Notes under the pieces: model-generated | The model's database searches: none | Seen by the model: the letters and a program-made list of their open reading frames with translations, nothing else | What the model was told of the DNA's origin: nothing | DNA from: Phycisphaeraceae bacterium | Lineage (GTDB): Bacteria; Planctomycetota; Phycisphaerae; Phycisphaerales; UBA1924 | Length of the DNA: 64,000 nt | Assembly (NCBI GenBank): GCA_007693965.1 | Contig: RECQ01000060.1 | Coordinates: forward strand, 1 to 64,000 | Direction: 5' to 3' | Shown here: positions 25,228-32,745 of the stretch, one piece after another | Numbering within the stretch: the stretch's first letter is position 1 | Layout of the letters: the number at the start of each line of letters is the position of its first letter | Made by a program: the position numbers and the translations under genes

Positions 25228-26394
25228 TCACCCCACCGACGCCATCGACCCCTTCAGCCGCTCCACGCACGCCGCGATGATCTCGACGGCCTTGTCGATC
25301 TCCTCATCAGTCGTCTCACGCGACAGGCTGAAGCGCACCGAGCCGTGGGCGCTCTCCGGCGGAATCCCCATCGCCAGCAGCACCGGCGACGGCTCCAGCG
25401 ACCCCGAAGCGCACGCGGCGCCGGCGCTGGCGCACAGGCCCCGCTCCGACATCGCGATCAGCAGCCCCTCCGCCTCCAGGCGCGGAAACGCGATGCTGCT
25501 CGTGTTCCACAGCCGCTCGGCGTCGGCGCCGTTGACGTGCGCGCCGGGGCAGCGCTGCATCACGCGCTGCTCGAAACGGTCGCGCAGCGCCGTCATCCGC
25601 TCGATGTTCGACGGGTCCGCCAGCCAGCGGGCCGACAAATCCGCCGCCACGCCCATCCCCATCATCCCCGGCACATTCTCGGTGCCGGCGCGGCGGCCGC
25701 CCTCCTGCGCCCCCGGGTGCGGCGGCATGATGCGCACGCCCCGGCGGATCCACAGCGCCCCGACCCCCTTGGGCCCGTGAAACTTGTGGGCGCTGAACGA
25801 CAGCAGGTCCATCGGCGCGTTCGACACATCCGTCGGCGCCTTTCCGACCCACTGCACGCCGTCGCAGTGATACGCCACGCCCATCTCGCGGCACATGGCG
25901 CCGATCTTCTCGACCGGCTGCACCGTCCCCGTCTCGTTGTTCGCCCACTGGATCGACACCAGCGCCGTCGATTCATCGAGCAGCTCGCGCAGCGAATCGA
26001 GATCGACCGCGCCGCTTCGGTGCAGCTTCACCCAGCGCACCTCCGCCTCGCCGCGACGCTCCAGCGTCATGAGCAGCTCGCGCACCGCCGAATGCTCCGC
26101 CTTCGAGCTGATGACGACCCGCCGCGCCTTCGCCTTGGCCGCCAGCAGGGCGCCGCGGATGCCGAGCTCGACCGCCTCGGTGCCGCCCGAGGTGAAGACG
26201 ATCTCGGCCGGCCGGGCGTTGATCAGTTTCGCAGCGCTCTGCCGCGCCAGCTCCACGCGCTGCCGGGCCGCCTGCCCCATGCGATGCACGCTCGAGGCGT
26301 TGTGCCAGCAGTCGGTGAGCGCCTGATCGATCGCGGCCACGACCTCCGGCGCCGGGCGCGTGGTGGCGTTGCTGTCAAGGTAAACGCAGTTCAT
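25228..26394 (-). CDS. Cysteine desulfurase, NifS/IscS family
   Basis: A 388-residue PLP enzyme that takes sulfur from cysteine for Fe-S clusters or thio-modified tRNA. Visible: N-terminal VYLDSNATTRPAP, GGTEAVELGIRGAL, the PLP-stacking His in SKAEHSAVRELL, the internal aldimine Lys in FSAHKFHGPKG, and the catalytic Cys loop GAACASGSLEPSPVL. RRAGTENVPGM is also conserved. The short class I type loop with SGSLEPS fits the NifS group. No iscU, nifU or mnmA lies nearby, so the target pathway is not indicated by context. Confidence 0.93.
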   Translation of the reverse strand: MNCVYLDSNATTRPAPEVVAAIDQALTDCWHNASSVHRMGQAARQRVELARQSAAKLINARPAEIVFTSGGTEAVELGIRGALLAAKAKARRVVISSKAEHSAVRELLMTLERRGEAEVRWVKLHRSGAVDLDSLRELLDESTALVSIQWANNETGTVQPVEKIGAMCREMGVAYHCDGVQWVGKAPTDVSNAPMDLLSFSAHKFHGPKGVGALWIRRGVRIMPPHPGAQEGGRRAGTENVPGMMGMGVAADLSARWLADPSNIERMTALRDRFEQRVMQRCPGAHVNGADAERLWNTSSIAFPRLEAEGLLIAMSERGLCASAGAACASGSLEPSPVLLAMGIPPESAHGSVRFSLSRETTDEEIDKAVEIIAACVERLKGSMASVG

Positions 26395-26425
26395 GGGGTG
26401 AATGGTAGGGGAAGAGCGGGGGGAG

Positions 26426-26524
26426 GGGAATATGGAATGTCGAATGTGGAATCTGGATTCCCGGATCCGGACGTCAAAGGCCGCCCTTCACGACAGCCCC
26501 GAATTCCACATTCCAGATTCCCCC
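26426..26524. repeat. Inverted word repeat (GGAATNTGGAAT)
   Basis: The left arm at about 26426-26459 is built from GGAATATGGAAT, GTCGAATGTGGAAT and CTGGATTC. The right arm at about 26499-26524 (GAATTCCACATTCCAGATTC) is close to its reverse complement. The two arms can form a long imperfect hairpin in the gap between tetR and the desulfurase gene. It is probably the terminator of tetR; no U tract of normal type is present. Confidence 0.6.
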
Positions 26525-26525
26525 C

Positions 26526-27158
26526 TTACTTCACACCCAGCATCAACTGCTCGACAACATCCCGCACGTGCATTCCCGTGGTGTCGCGAGCGTGTCCAGG
26601 CATGCCCAGCGGCGCCAGCACGCCGTAGCCCAGCCCCAGGTGGATCAGCAGCCACGATGTGATCTCGGGGCTGAAGCGGTTGCTCACCTGCCCCGATTCC
26701 TGCGCCCGCACCACCTCGCCGCAGAGAAACTTGTGCAGCGCCGCGATGTGCCGATCCAGAGCCGCAAGGATCTTCTCGTCGTGGATCTCCATCATCGCCT
26801 GCACGATGATGCGGTACACGCCGCGGCCCTTGGGCGAGACCATCGGGTTGACGCCGATCAGCCGCCGCAGCCGCTCCGCCGGCTCCTTCGCGTCCGCGAT
26901 GTGCTGCTCCCACAGGCGAATCGTCTCCGCGCCCGTCCGGTCGATCAGCGCGATGAACAGGTCCCGCTTCGACGCGAAATGGCGGTAGATGATCGGCTCG
27001 GTCACCCCCGCCGCCTTCGCCAGCTCCGCCGTCGTCGCGCCCGCGTAGCCACGCTCCGCGAACAACCTTGCGGCTGTGTCGAGAAGCTGCTCACGGCGTT
27101 CGGCGGCGGGAAGTCGTCGCATCGTCCTTGAATTCGATTGAGGGTTCGTCGGAGTCAT
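26526..27158 (-). CDS. TetR/AcrR-family transcriptional regulator
   Basis: A dimeric DNA-binding regulator of about 210 residues. The N-terminal helix-turn-helix is typical: RRLPAAERREQLLDTAARLF, ERGYAGATTAELAKAAGVTE, PIIYRHFASKRDLFIALIDR. The C-terminal ligand domain (about 70-200) is divergent and does not reveal the effector. The start is taken at ATG 27158; ATG 27122 (MRRLPAAERR) is equally plausible, with AAGGA two bases away. A 16-bp near-palindrome 42 bp upstream is a candidate operator for autoregulation. The next gene downstream is the cysteine desulfurase; no transporter is adjacent. Confidence 0.9.
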   Translation of the reverse strand: MTPTNPQSNSRTMRRLPAAERREQLLDTAARLFAERGYAGATTAELAKAAGVTEPIIYRHFASKRDLFIALIDRTGAETIRLWEQHIADAKEPAERLRRLIGVNPMVSPKGRGVYRIIVQAMMEIHDEKILAALDRHIAALHKFLCGEVVRAQESGQVSNRFSPEITSWLLIHLGLGYGVLAPLGMPGHARDTTGMHVRDVVEQLMLGVK

Positions 27159-27199
27159 TCCCGACGAATCGGGAGGCCGGGTGGGAGAATCCGTTCCGG

Positions 27200-27215
27200 G
27201 TAAGTGTACACTCAC
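27200..27215. promoter_or_regulatory. Candidate TetR operator
   Basis: GTAAGTGTACACTCAC: a perfect 10-bp core AGTGTACACT (27203-27212) extended to 16 bp with one mismatched pair. It lies 42 bp upstream of the tetR start. A symmetric 16-bp site close to a TetR-family gene is the usual autoregulatory arrangement; binding is inferred. A second hairpin, TCCCGA-CGAA-TCGGGA (27159-27174), abuts the start codon. Confidence 0.5.
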
Positions 27216-27304
27216 TTTCGGCCCGGCGCGACCCGAATCCCCACCGATTCCCCACTGAATCGCTCTGAACCCGGCGTCGGCCATCGGCCGAAGGATGAAA
27301 AACC

Positions 27305-27598
27305 TCAGTCGGACGCCCGCGATCGCCGCTCCGGCACGGGGTCGTAGCCCGAGCCGCCGAATGGATGGCAGCGAAGCAGCCGCCGGGCCGCCAGCCACGT
27401 CGCTCTGAGCGGATTGTGGGCCCGGTACGCCTCGATGGCGTACTCGCTGCACGAGGGCGAGAAGCGGCACCGCCCGCCCACGAGCTGACCCAGCGTCGCC
27501 TGGTACATCCGCACCGCGAAAATGAACGGCGCCGCCGCAAGACGCCCGGCCCGCGAGCGGCCGAGCTGCGAATCGGTGGGGCTGGCCGGATCACGCAT
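27305..27598 (-). CDS. yidD: Membrane protein insertion efficiency factor YidD
   Basis: A small amphipathic membrane-associated protein (97 residues) that assists YidC-dependent insertion. The family signature is present: AVRMYQATLGQLVGGRCRFS, PSCSEYAIEAYRAHN, then RRLLRCHPFGGSGYDPVP. The start is taken at ATG 27598, five bases after GGAGG; an upstream in-frame ATG at 27610 is possible. It overlaps the end of rnpA by 8 bp, the classic rnpA-yidD order. yidC, usually next, is not downstream here. Confidence 0.93.
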   Translation of the reverse strand: MRDPASPTDSQLGRSRAGRLAAAPFIFAVRMYQATLGQLVGGRCRFSPSCSEYAIEAYRAHNPLRATWLAARRLLRCHPFGGSGYDPVPERRSRASD

Positions 27599-28034
27599 CG
27601 GCGCCTCCATCCCCGCCCGCGCCGCCGCCCTCGCCCAGCCGGCTCCGCCACTCGTTGTCCAGCGACTTCCAGCACCCGCCCAGCAGCCGCTGGTAGTCCT
27701 CGACCCCCAGCGTCCCGTGCGGCCGGACGTTCACCACCACGTCATACCCCGCCCCAACCTCATGCTGCAGATGACGGAACGCCTCGCGCAGGCGTCGCTT
27801 GATCGCATTCCGCTTCACCGCCGGCCCCACCCGTCGCCCGACGCTCAGCCCCAGCCGCGGATGCCCCAGCCCGTTCGGCCGCGCGAAGACCACCAGCGGC
27901 CCCCGCACGCGCTTCAGCCCCTCCTTGTACGCCGCGCGATAGTCAAGCGCCTTCGACAACCGATGGCGGCGCCGGAAGGTGAAGCGGGCGGGATTGGTGG
28001 GGGCGGAATCCACGATGAAGATCGTAGCGGCCAC
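27591..28034 (-). CDS. rnpA: Ribonuclease P protein component
   Basis: A basic protein subunit that helps RNase P RNA bind pre-tRNA and mature its 5' end. The core is FTFRRRHRLSKALDYRAAYK, GHPRLGLSVGRRVGPAVKRN and AIKRRLREAFRHLQ, including the RNR-like motif. It is 147 residues, with a Gly/Asp-rich tail after the fold. The start is GTG 28034, with no strong ribosome site. rpmH, normally just upstream, is not present; the upstream gap instead carries two large palindromes. It is translationally overlapped by yidD. Confidence 0.93.
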   Translation of the reverse strand: MAATIFIVDSAPTNPARFTFRRRHRLSKALDYRAAYKEGLKRVRGPLVVFARPNGLGHPRLGLSVGRRVGPAVKRNAIKRRLREAFRHLQHEVGAGYDVVVNVRPHGTLGVEDYQRLLGGCWKSLDNEWRSRLGEGGGAGGDGGADA

Positions 28035-28074
28035 ATTTCTTGAGATCCGAAATCTTGAAGAAGCAGCAACGTGC

Positions 28075-28102
28075 CACCGACCGCTGCCCTGAGCGGTCGG
28101 TG
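28075..28102. repeat. Palindrome upstream of rnpA, copy 1
   Basis: CACCGACCGCT-GCCCTG-AGCGGTCGGTG, a perfect 11-bp stem with a 6-base loop, preceded by GTGC. Its stem is closely related to the one at 28149. Confidence 0.7.
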
Positions 28103-28148
28103 CACCCGTTCATGTGTGTTCAGCAACACCGCCGGCGCCGATGTTGAG

Positions 28149-28175
28149 CACCGACCGTTGAAGCAACGGTCGGTG
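28149..28175. repeat. Palindrome upstream of rnpA, copy 2
   Basis: CACCGACCGTTG-AAG-CAACGGTCGGTG, a perfect 12-bp stem with a 3-base loop, followed by GCACGGCTC. With copy 1 it occupies most of the 164-bp gap between the ClC channel gene and rnpA, both on the minus strand. It may end the ClC transcript. Confidence 0.7.
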
Positions 28176-28197
28176 GCACGGCTCACGACTGTTCCAT

Positions 28198-30075
28198 CTA
28201 CATCTCCCGCAACGCCTGCTGATACCGCTGCATCAGTTTCGCCCGCGTGATCAGCCCCAGCACCTGCTCGCCCGCTTTGCCCGCGTGATCCTGCGCGGCG
28301 GTCGTCATCGCCAGGCTCGACACATCGTGGCGGCTGAACTTGTCCATCACCGTGTCCAGCGTCTCGTCGGCGTCCACCGTGGGCAGGTCGGTGCGCATCA
28401 GATCCTCCACCAGCAGCAGCGGCATCGCCTCTCGCTCGATCAGCGCCGTGCGCAGGTCCTGCCCCGTCACCATTCCGAGGTATTCGCCGGCGTCGTCCAC
28501 CACCACGAAGTCCACCACGTTCGAATCGCGGTGCAGCTCCAGTAGCCGCCCCAGCGCATCGGAAGAATGCACCGCCACGTGCGGCGACAGCGGCGTCTGC
28601 CGCGCTGTCAGTCGTCTCAGAATGCTCAGATCCGCCGCCGTTCCGATGAGCACGCCCCGCCGGCGCAGCCGCAATGAGTAGATCGAATCTCGCAGGAAAA
28701 GCTGCGCCACCGTCGTCGCGATCACCGCCGCCAGCATCAGCGGCAGCAGCACGTACACATCGCGGGTGATCTCGAAGACGATCAGGATCGCCGTCAGCGG
28801 CGCGTGCGTCGCCCCCGCCACCACCGCCGCCATCCCCACCAGTGCGTACGACGCCGGCGACACCCCCGGCGGCAGCAACCCCAGATGATCCAGGGCCACG
28901 CCGAACGCCGCCCCGGCGCCCGCGCCCAGAAACAGCGACGGCGCGAAGACGCCGCCCGAACCGCCCGAGCCCAGCGTGAAGCACGTTCCCACCAGCTTGC
29001 ACGCCACCAGGATCAGCAGCAGCCACAACGCCGTCGGCAGGCGCGAGCCCTCCTCGGCGACCATCGGCGCCGCCGCGGGAACGTTCGCCGCCGCCTCGCC
29101 CGCCACCACGCCGAACGTCGCCGGGTTCAAGAGCTCCGTGATCACCGCGTAGCCGTTGCCGAAAAAGCCCGGCAGCGTCTGCGGCGATCCCGCCGCGGCC
29201 ACGATCGCCAGATACGCGATGCCCAGCAGCCCCAGCAGAAACGCTCCCGCGACCGGCCTCAGCATCGGATGCAGCGGCGCCTTGTCCGCCAGATCCTCCG
29301 TTTTGTACAGCGCCTTGATGAACACCACCGCCAGCAACCCGCACAAAAGACCCAGCACCAGATAGCTCGGCGCTTCCCACAGTGTGAAAACGTATTGCTC
29401 GCGCACCGCGCCGACGTCGAAAATCGCCACGTTCCGACCCAGCACGCTCTGCGTCACCGCCGCCGAGAAAACGCTCGCCACCACGATGGGAATGAACGTG
29501 CGGATCGAGAAATCGCGCAGCAGCACCTCCAGCACGAAGAAGACCCCCGCGATCGGCGCATTGAACACCGATGCGATCCCCGCCGCCGCGCCGCACCCCA
29601 GCAGCGTCCCCGCCTGCTCCCGCGACACCCGCAGCCACTGCCCGATCGCCGAGCCGATCGCGGCCCCGATCTGCACGATCGGCCCCTCCGCCCCCGCCGA
29701 CCCGCCCGAGCCGATCGTCGCCGCCGACGCCACCGATTTCACCACCGCCACCCGCGGCCGGATCACCGCCCCGCGCCGGTACACCGCGTCCATCACCTCG
29801 GGCACGCCGCCGCCCTTGGCCTCCCGCGCGAAGCGATGCACCAGGATCCCCGTGATCAGCGCCCCGATCATGGGCGGAATCGGCAGCAGCCACCACGCCC
29901 ACCGCCCCTGAAGATCGGCGAAGCCGTCCTCCGCCCAGTGCAGCAGCCCCATGAACGCGATCGCCCCGAAGGCCGTCACCACCCCGACCCCCGCGCCCAG
30001 GCAGATGAGGTACCAGTCCCGCCGCAGCCCGAGCCGGACCTGAAGCCGCCTGAGAATGACAAGCGCGCGGGACAT
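28198..30075 (-). CDS. ClC-family anion channel/transporter with CBS domains
   Basis: A 625-residue inner-membrane protein. The ClC selectivity segments are visible: GGGVPEVMDAVYRRGA (the GSGxP position), GSGGSAGAEGPIVQIG (gating Glu kept, with Ala in place of the usual Arg of GREGP), and GSGGSGGVFAPSLFLG (GxFxP). Residues 480-625 form a CBS pair (MGAADLSILRRL region, DFVVVDDAGEYLGMVTGQDL, VLGLITRAKLMQRY), which in relatives senses nucleotides. The gating Glu suggests a proton-coupled exchanger; ion choice cannot be read. ATG 30075 is chosen because the longer frame runs into a dispersed repeat. Confidence 0.88.
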   Translation of the reverse strand: MSRALVILRRLQVRLGLRRDWYLICLGAGVGVVTAFGAIAFMGLLHWAEDGFADLQGRWAWWLLPIPPMIGALITGILVHRFAREAKGGGVPEVMDAVYRRGAVIRPRVAVVKSVASAATIGSGGSAGAEGPIVQIGAAIGSAIGQWLRVSREQAGTLLGCGAAAGIASVFNAPIAGVFFVLEVLLRDFSIRTFIPIVVASVFSAAVTQSVLGRNVAIFDVGAVREQYVFTLWEAPSYLVLGLLCGLLAVVFIKALYKTEDLADKAPLHPMLRPVAGAFLLGLLGIAYLAIVAAAGSPQTLPGFFGNGYAVITELLNPATFGVVAGEAAANVPAAAPMVAEEGSRLPTALWLLLILVACKLVGTCFTLGSGGSGGVFAPSLFLGAGAGAAFGVALDHLGLLPPGVSPASYALVGMAAVVAGATHAPLTAILIVFEITRDVYVLLPLMLAAVIATTVAQLFLRDSIYSLRLRRRGVLIGTAADLSILRRLTARQTPLSPHVAVHSSDALGRLLELHRDSNVVDFVVVDDAGEYLGMVTGQDLRTALIEREAMPLLLVEDLMRTDLPTVDADETLDTVMDKFSRHDVSSLAMTTAAQDHAGKAGEQVLGLITRAKLMQRYQQALREM

Positions 30076-30101
30076 GCCCGCAAGGTAGCGGATCGCTGGT
30101 G

Positions 30102-30150
30102 GGGGCACGGCATGCCGTGCCACTTTTCACGGCCGCCGTCCGATCGACTG
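30102..30150 (+). repeat. Dispersed repeat, copy A
   Basis: Begins GGGGCACGGCATGC and ends CGATCGACTG; about 44 of 50 aligned positions match the copy at 32024-32073. Each copy starts with a small imperfect palindrome around GGCATGCC and is followed by a GGGCG...CGCCC hairpin. It lies in the non-coding gap upstream of the ClC gene (30076-30528). Confidence 0.75.
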
Positions 30151-30225
30151 CGGCGGGCGCCACGCCCAGCGAGGTCTTCTGAGTCGGGCGTGCGAACAGG
30201 GACAACTGCAATCACAACAAAACCC

Positions 30226-30254
30226 TTGACTTCGCCGCATCCCGCGGGCACAAT
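30226..30254 (+). promoter_or_regulatory. Candidate sigma-70-type promoter
   Basis: TTGACT (30226-30231), 17 bases, then CACAAT (30249-30254). It would give a leader of roughly 270 nt to the gene at 30529. That leader holds a 28-codon frame starting at ATG 30285 without a ribosome site and is otherwise featureless. Confidence 0.4.
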
Positions 30255-30528
30255 CCCGCCTCACCCAACACAGAGACCCTTCCCATGCGCGCTCACACCT
30301 GCGCCACCCTGGTTCGTCAGCGGCGGGACGGATTCGTCCCGGCATGGCGCCTGCGCCCATCTGGCGCCTGACCGCGCCGCCGCCCTGGGTCTCACGAATC
30401 TCACCACACAACCAGATGCACGATCCAGCCGCGCCGCACGGGCAGGCCGTCCGACCGTTCGGGGGGTTTCGTCGCTGCGAAGCGCACTGTCCCTCCGCGC
30501 CGATCGCCTCCAGACCGAGAGCCACGCC

Positions 30529-30897
30529 ATGAAGCCCACGACCACCCGAGCCGCACGCACGCTCGCTCCCGAGGACATTCGCCCCGGGATGTACGTCACG
30601 GCCATGTTCATCATCGACGAGGACCTGCCGCTCTTCGACGCCTCAGACGTGCGCGACGAGCGCGTGCGTCCGCTGCGCTGGCGCCGCGCGCCTTGGGCCA
30701 CCGCGCCCGGACGCGTTGTCGATGTGTGCCTGCCCTTCGTGCTCATCGAGGAGCCCTCCGGCGACCCGGTGCAGGTCGACGTGCGCCGCACCATCCTGGC
30801 CCGCCTGTCGAAGCGCTACGGGCGCAGCGCCTTCACCGCGCGCACGCCCGATCCGTGCGCGGATTGCGCCAAATCCGGCCCGAAGAAGGGCAGGTGA
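30529..30897 (+). CDS. Hypothetical cytoplasmic protein
   Basis: A 122-residue protein starting MKPTTTRAARTLAPEDIRPG. It has a compact alpha/beta-looking middle (MYVTAMFIIDEDLPLFDASD, VVDVCLPFVLIEEPSGDPVQ) and a basic end with a C-x2-C pair (DPCADCAKSGPKKGR). It resembles small unknown planctomycete proteins with a PEDIxPGxYV opening; no function is known to me. The start follows a weak GAGAG. It stands alone behind a possible promoter at 30226. Confidence 0.55.
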   Translation: MKPTTTRAARTLAPEDIRPGMYVTAMFIIDEDLPLFDASDVRDERVRPLRWRRAPWATAPGRVVDVCLPFVLIEEPSGDPVQVDVRRTILARLSKRYGRSAFTARTPDPCADCAKSGPKKGR

Positions 30898-31010
30898 GCG
30901 ATGCGGAGCCATGCTCAAGAAAAACCGCCGACCCCCCGGAGGGGCTGTCGGCGGCGGTGCGGCTCCTGTTGCGGGAATTGGAGCCGCGGAAGGAGAACTG
31001 ACTGGAGAAT

Positions 31011-31391
31011 TCACTCAGGATCCGCGCTGTACGCATACACGCTGACTGCGAGCTTGTCCTCGTGGAGCACGCTGGCGCGATGATCCTTCTGGAGCGCATC
31101 TTCCCTGGAAGCCGGATTGTCGTCGAGGAAATACTGCGTCTCCTCGTTGATGCTGATCGTCACCTTCTCTTCTTCGTCGGCGCGCTGCTCGCGCACGACC
31201 ATGGTGAACTCGTTCTCTTCCAGGTCGACCGACTCGATCATGCCCTGGATCCATTCCGTCTGCGCCGCGATAGTGCGGACCTGGGTCGCGTTCCGATCCT
31301 CGCACCCGGCCGACAGCGCGGCGCCTGTCGCGCCGAGGCCGAGGAAAGTCATGGCGCCGAGTCCGGCGCACAGTGTTGCGAAGCGTTTCAT
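31011..31391 (-). CDS. Putative lipoprotein with small beta domain
   Basis: A 126-residue protein. It has a signal sequence (KRFATLCAGLGAMTFLGLGA) with lipobox LSAGC, then a compact domain patterned like an OB-fold (MIESVDLEENEFTMVVREQR, KVTISINEETQYFLDD, and the late hydrophobic LAVSVYAYSADPE). That recalls DUF5666-type exported proteins in which a T-x-Y/F turn follows two strands; assignment to that family is tentative. AGGAG eight bases before ATG 31391 supports the start. Confidence 0.6.
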   Translation of the reverse strand: MKRFATLCAGLGAMTFLGLGATGAALSAGCEDRNATQVRTIAAQTEWIQGMIESVDLEENEFTMVVREQRADEEEKVTISINEETQYFLDDNPASREDALQKDHRASVLHEDKLAVSVYAYSADPE

Positions 31392-32161
31392 GGCATTGAC
31401 TCCTGTATCTGACTCTTGCTGACACTCCCCCGGACCCCCGGAAGGAGCCATCAACAATCAACGCGGTCTGTCACTGCTCCCCATGCGCCCGGAATACGCC
31501 GGGAGCGCAGCGACTTCGATTCCCGAGCCGGGGCCTCTCGGCCTCGACGCGAAGCGGGCGGATCTGAAATTGCCGGTGGTTCTGTGCATCCGCCCTCGCG
31601 CCCCGGGATCAACCCGCGTAGGGCGCGGCGGGCGCGACCTCAACACACGTCAGCGCCGTTCAACTGTGAGTCTGGATCATCCTCTCGCCTCCTGATCCTG
31701 TGCATGACGCTGCATCATGCTCCGCTGCCGGCCGAGCTCCTGCTTCGGCCTGTCGTCATTCCACATGTATGTACGGGCGCCGATGCGGCGAGTTCCAATC
31801 TTCGCCGCACTTGCATGTCGTGTGCGAAGCGCGCTGACGCGGAACACGCGTCATGATGCCGAAAACGCAGTTGGTTCATAAACAGGATGCGAACGAGATC
31901 TATGTGCGCACGTTGAACATCTACACCGGCGATGCGCACACATTGCGCAGACGCCGGTTGTTTCCCCCGGGAGAATCGCTGGGGTCCTTTGGCGCCCGCG
32001 CCAGATCAACATCGGAAACGGTAGGGGCACGGCATGCAGTGCCCCATTTCAACGGCCGCCGCTCGATCGACTGCCGGGCGTGGCGCCCGGCGCCCGGCCC
32101 CAATCTTGTCCCTCATTGAGTTCCATGCGATACTGACCGGACACAATTCGAGGGGGGTCGT
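31392..32161. other. Long non-coding gap
   Basis: About 770 bp in which I see no convincing gene. Several open frames exist on the plus strand (for example 31416-31856 and 31853-32119) but have no ribosome sites, no recognisable protein and only the composition expected of GC-rich DNA. It contains dispersed repeat copy B. The far end carries the GAGGGGGG ribosome site of the next gene. Confidence 0.5.
32024..32073 (+). repeat. Dispersed repeat, copy B
   Basis: Same orientation as copy A at 30102-30150, differing by a few substitutions and one inserted base. After the shared CGATCGACTG, copy B continues into GGGCG-TGG-CGCCC while copy A has GGGCG-CCA-CGCCC, so the small hairpin loop is inverted between copies. 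Confidence 0.75.
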
Positions 32162-32641
32162 ATGGAAGACCAAGAAGATCGGTACGATTTGCGATGGTTC
32201 GATCATGCAGCGATCGCGCACACCTTGACCTTTTCTCACGGCTGTCGTCTCTCATCACTCGAACATGAGTGGGAGCGGGAGATGGCGGCGCTGTGGCGAT
32301 TGGAGGCCGATGTCAACAACGGGGCCTACCTCCAGTTTCTCGGCAACTGGGGGCGAGAGAGCTACGTGTACGCGTCGCAGGCCCTGAAAAAGATCGGCTG
32401 CCGTCGCATGGCGGAGCTGATCGATGCATGCCAGTCGCTTGTCGACGAACACGCGACATCCAGTGAGCAGGATGAACACGAATATCTGGCTCTCATCGGG
32501 ACGCTTCCTGAATTCGTGATCGAACGAACGGAGGAGTTGTCACGAGAATTCATGAAGTATCCGGAGGACCTTCCGCGTCAAGCCCTGGATTACTACGAGC
32601 ATTACTTTGAAGAACTAAAAGGAAAAAAGAGTGATGGTTGA
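32162..32641 (+). CDS. DUF4375-like (DMP19) protein
   Basis: A 159-residue soluble protein. The diagnostic stretch is DVNNGAYLQFLGNWGRESYV followed by ASQALKKIGCRRMAELIDAC, matching the DUF4375/DMP19 pattern (VNNGGFxQFF...). The C-terminal helix pair ends LDYYEHYFEELKGKK. Members are mostly of unknown function, some found near toxin-immunity or phage-related genes; nothing nearby indicates such a role here. A strong GGGG ribosome site precedes ATG 32162. Base composition is lower in GC than its neighbours, which could mean recent acquisition. Confidence 0.75.
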   Translation: MEDQEDRYDLRWFDHAAIAHTLTFSHGCRLSSLEHEWEREMAALWRLEADVNNGAYLQFLGNWGRESYVYASQALKKIGCRRMAELIDACQSLVDEHATSSEQDEHEYLALIGTLPEFVIERTEELSREFMKYPEDLPRQALDYYEHYFEELKGKKSDG

Positions 32642-32745
32642 GTCACTTAGTTCCTCATGCATAACTACGTAACCCACCCCGATGGAGAAGTCAGGCAATG
32701 CGTAAATGAAATCTATTCGGAGAAACATGTCAGATTCCGTTTGCC

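Noticed and set aside
28035-28197. Expected rpmH upstream of rnpA.
   Set aside because: The gap contains only palindromes; no frame resembling the basic 44-50 residue L34 protein is present on either strand.
30285-30371. 28-codon frame (MRAHTCATLVRQ...) in the leader of the 30529 gene.
   Set aside because: No ribosome site, no conservation evidence; could be a leader peptide but nothing in its sequence (no run of one amino acid) supports attenuation.
27914-30897. Two very long open frames (765 and about 575 extra codons) overlapping the ClC gene on both strands.
   Set aside because: They are Gly/Arg/Pro/His-rich shadow frames of a GC-rich gene; the ClC frame has all family motifs. Only the last 122 codons of the plus-strand frame (from 30529) look like a protein.
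31416-32119. Plus-strand frames of 146 and 88 codons in the long gap.
   Set aside because: No ribosome sites, no protein-like pattern, and the second runs into a dispersed repeat copy.
32162-32641. DUF4375-like gene as part of a toxin-immunity or phage island.
   Set aside because: No toxin, integrase or phage gene flanks it; the neighbours are a non-coding gap and topA.
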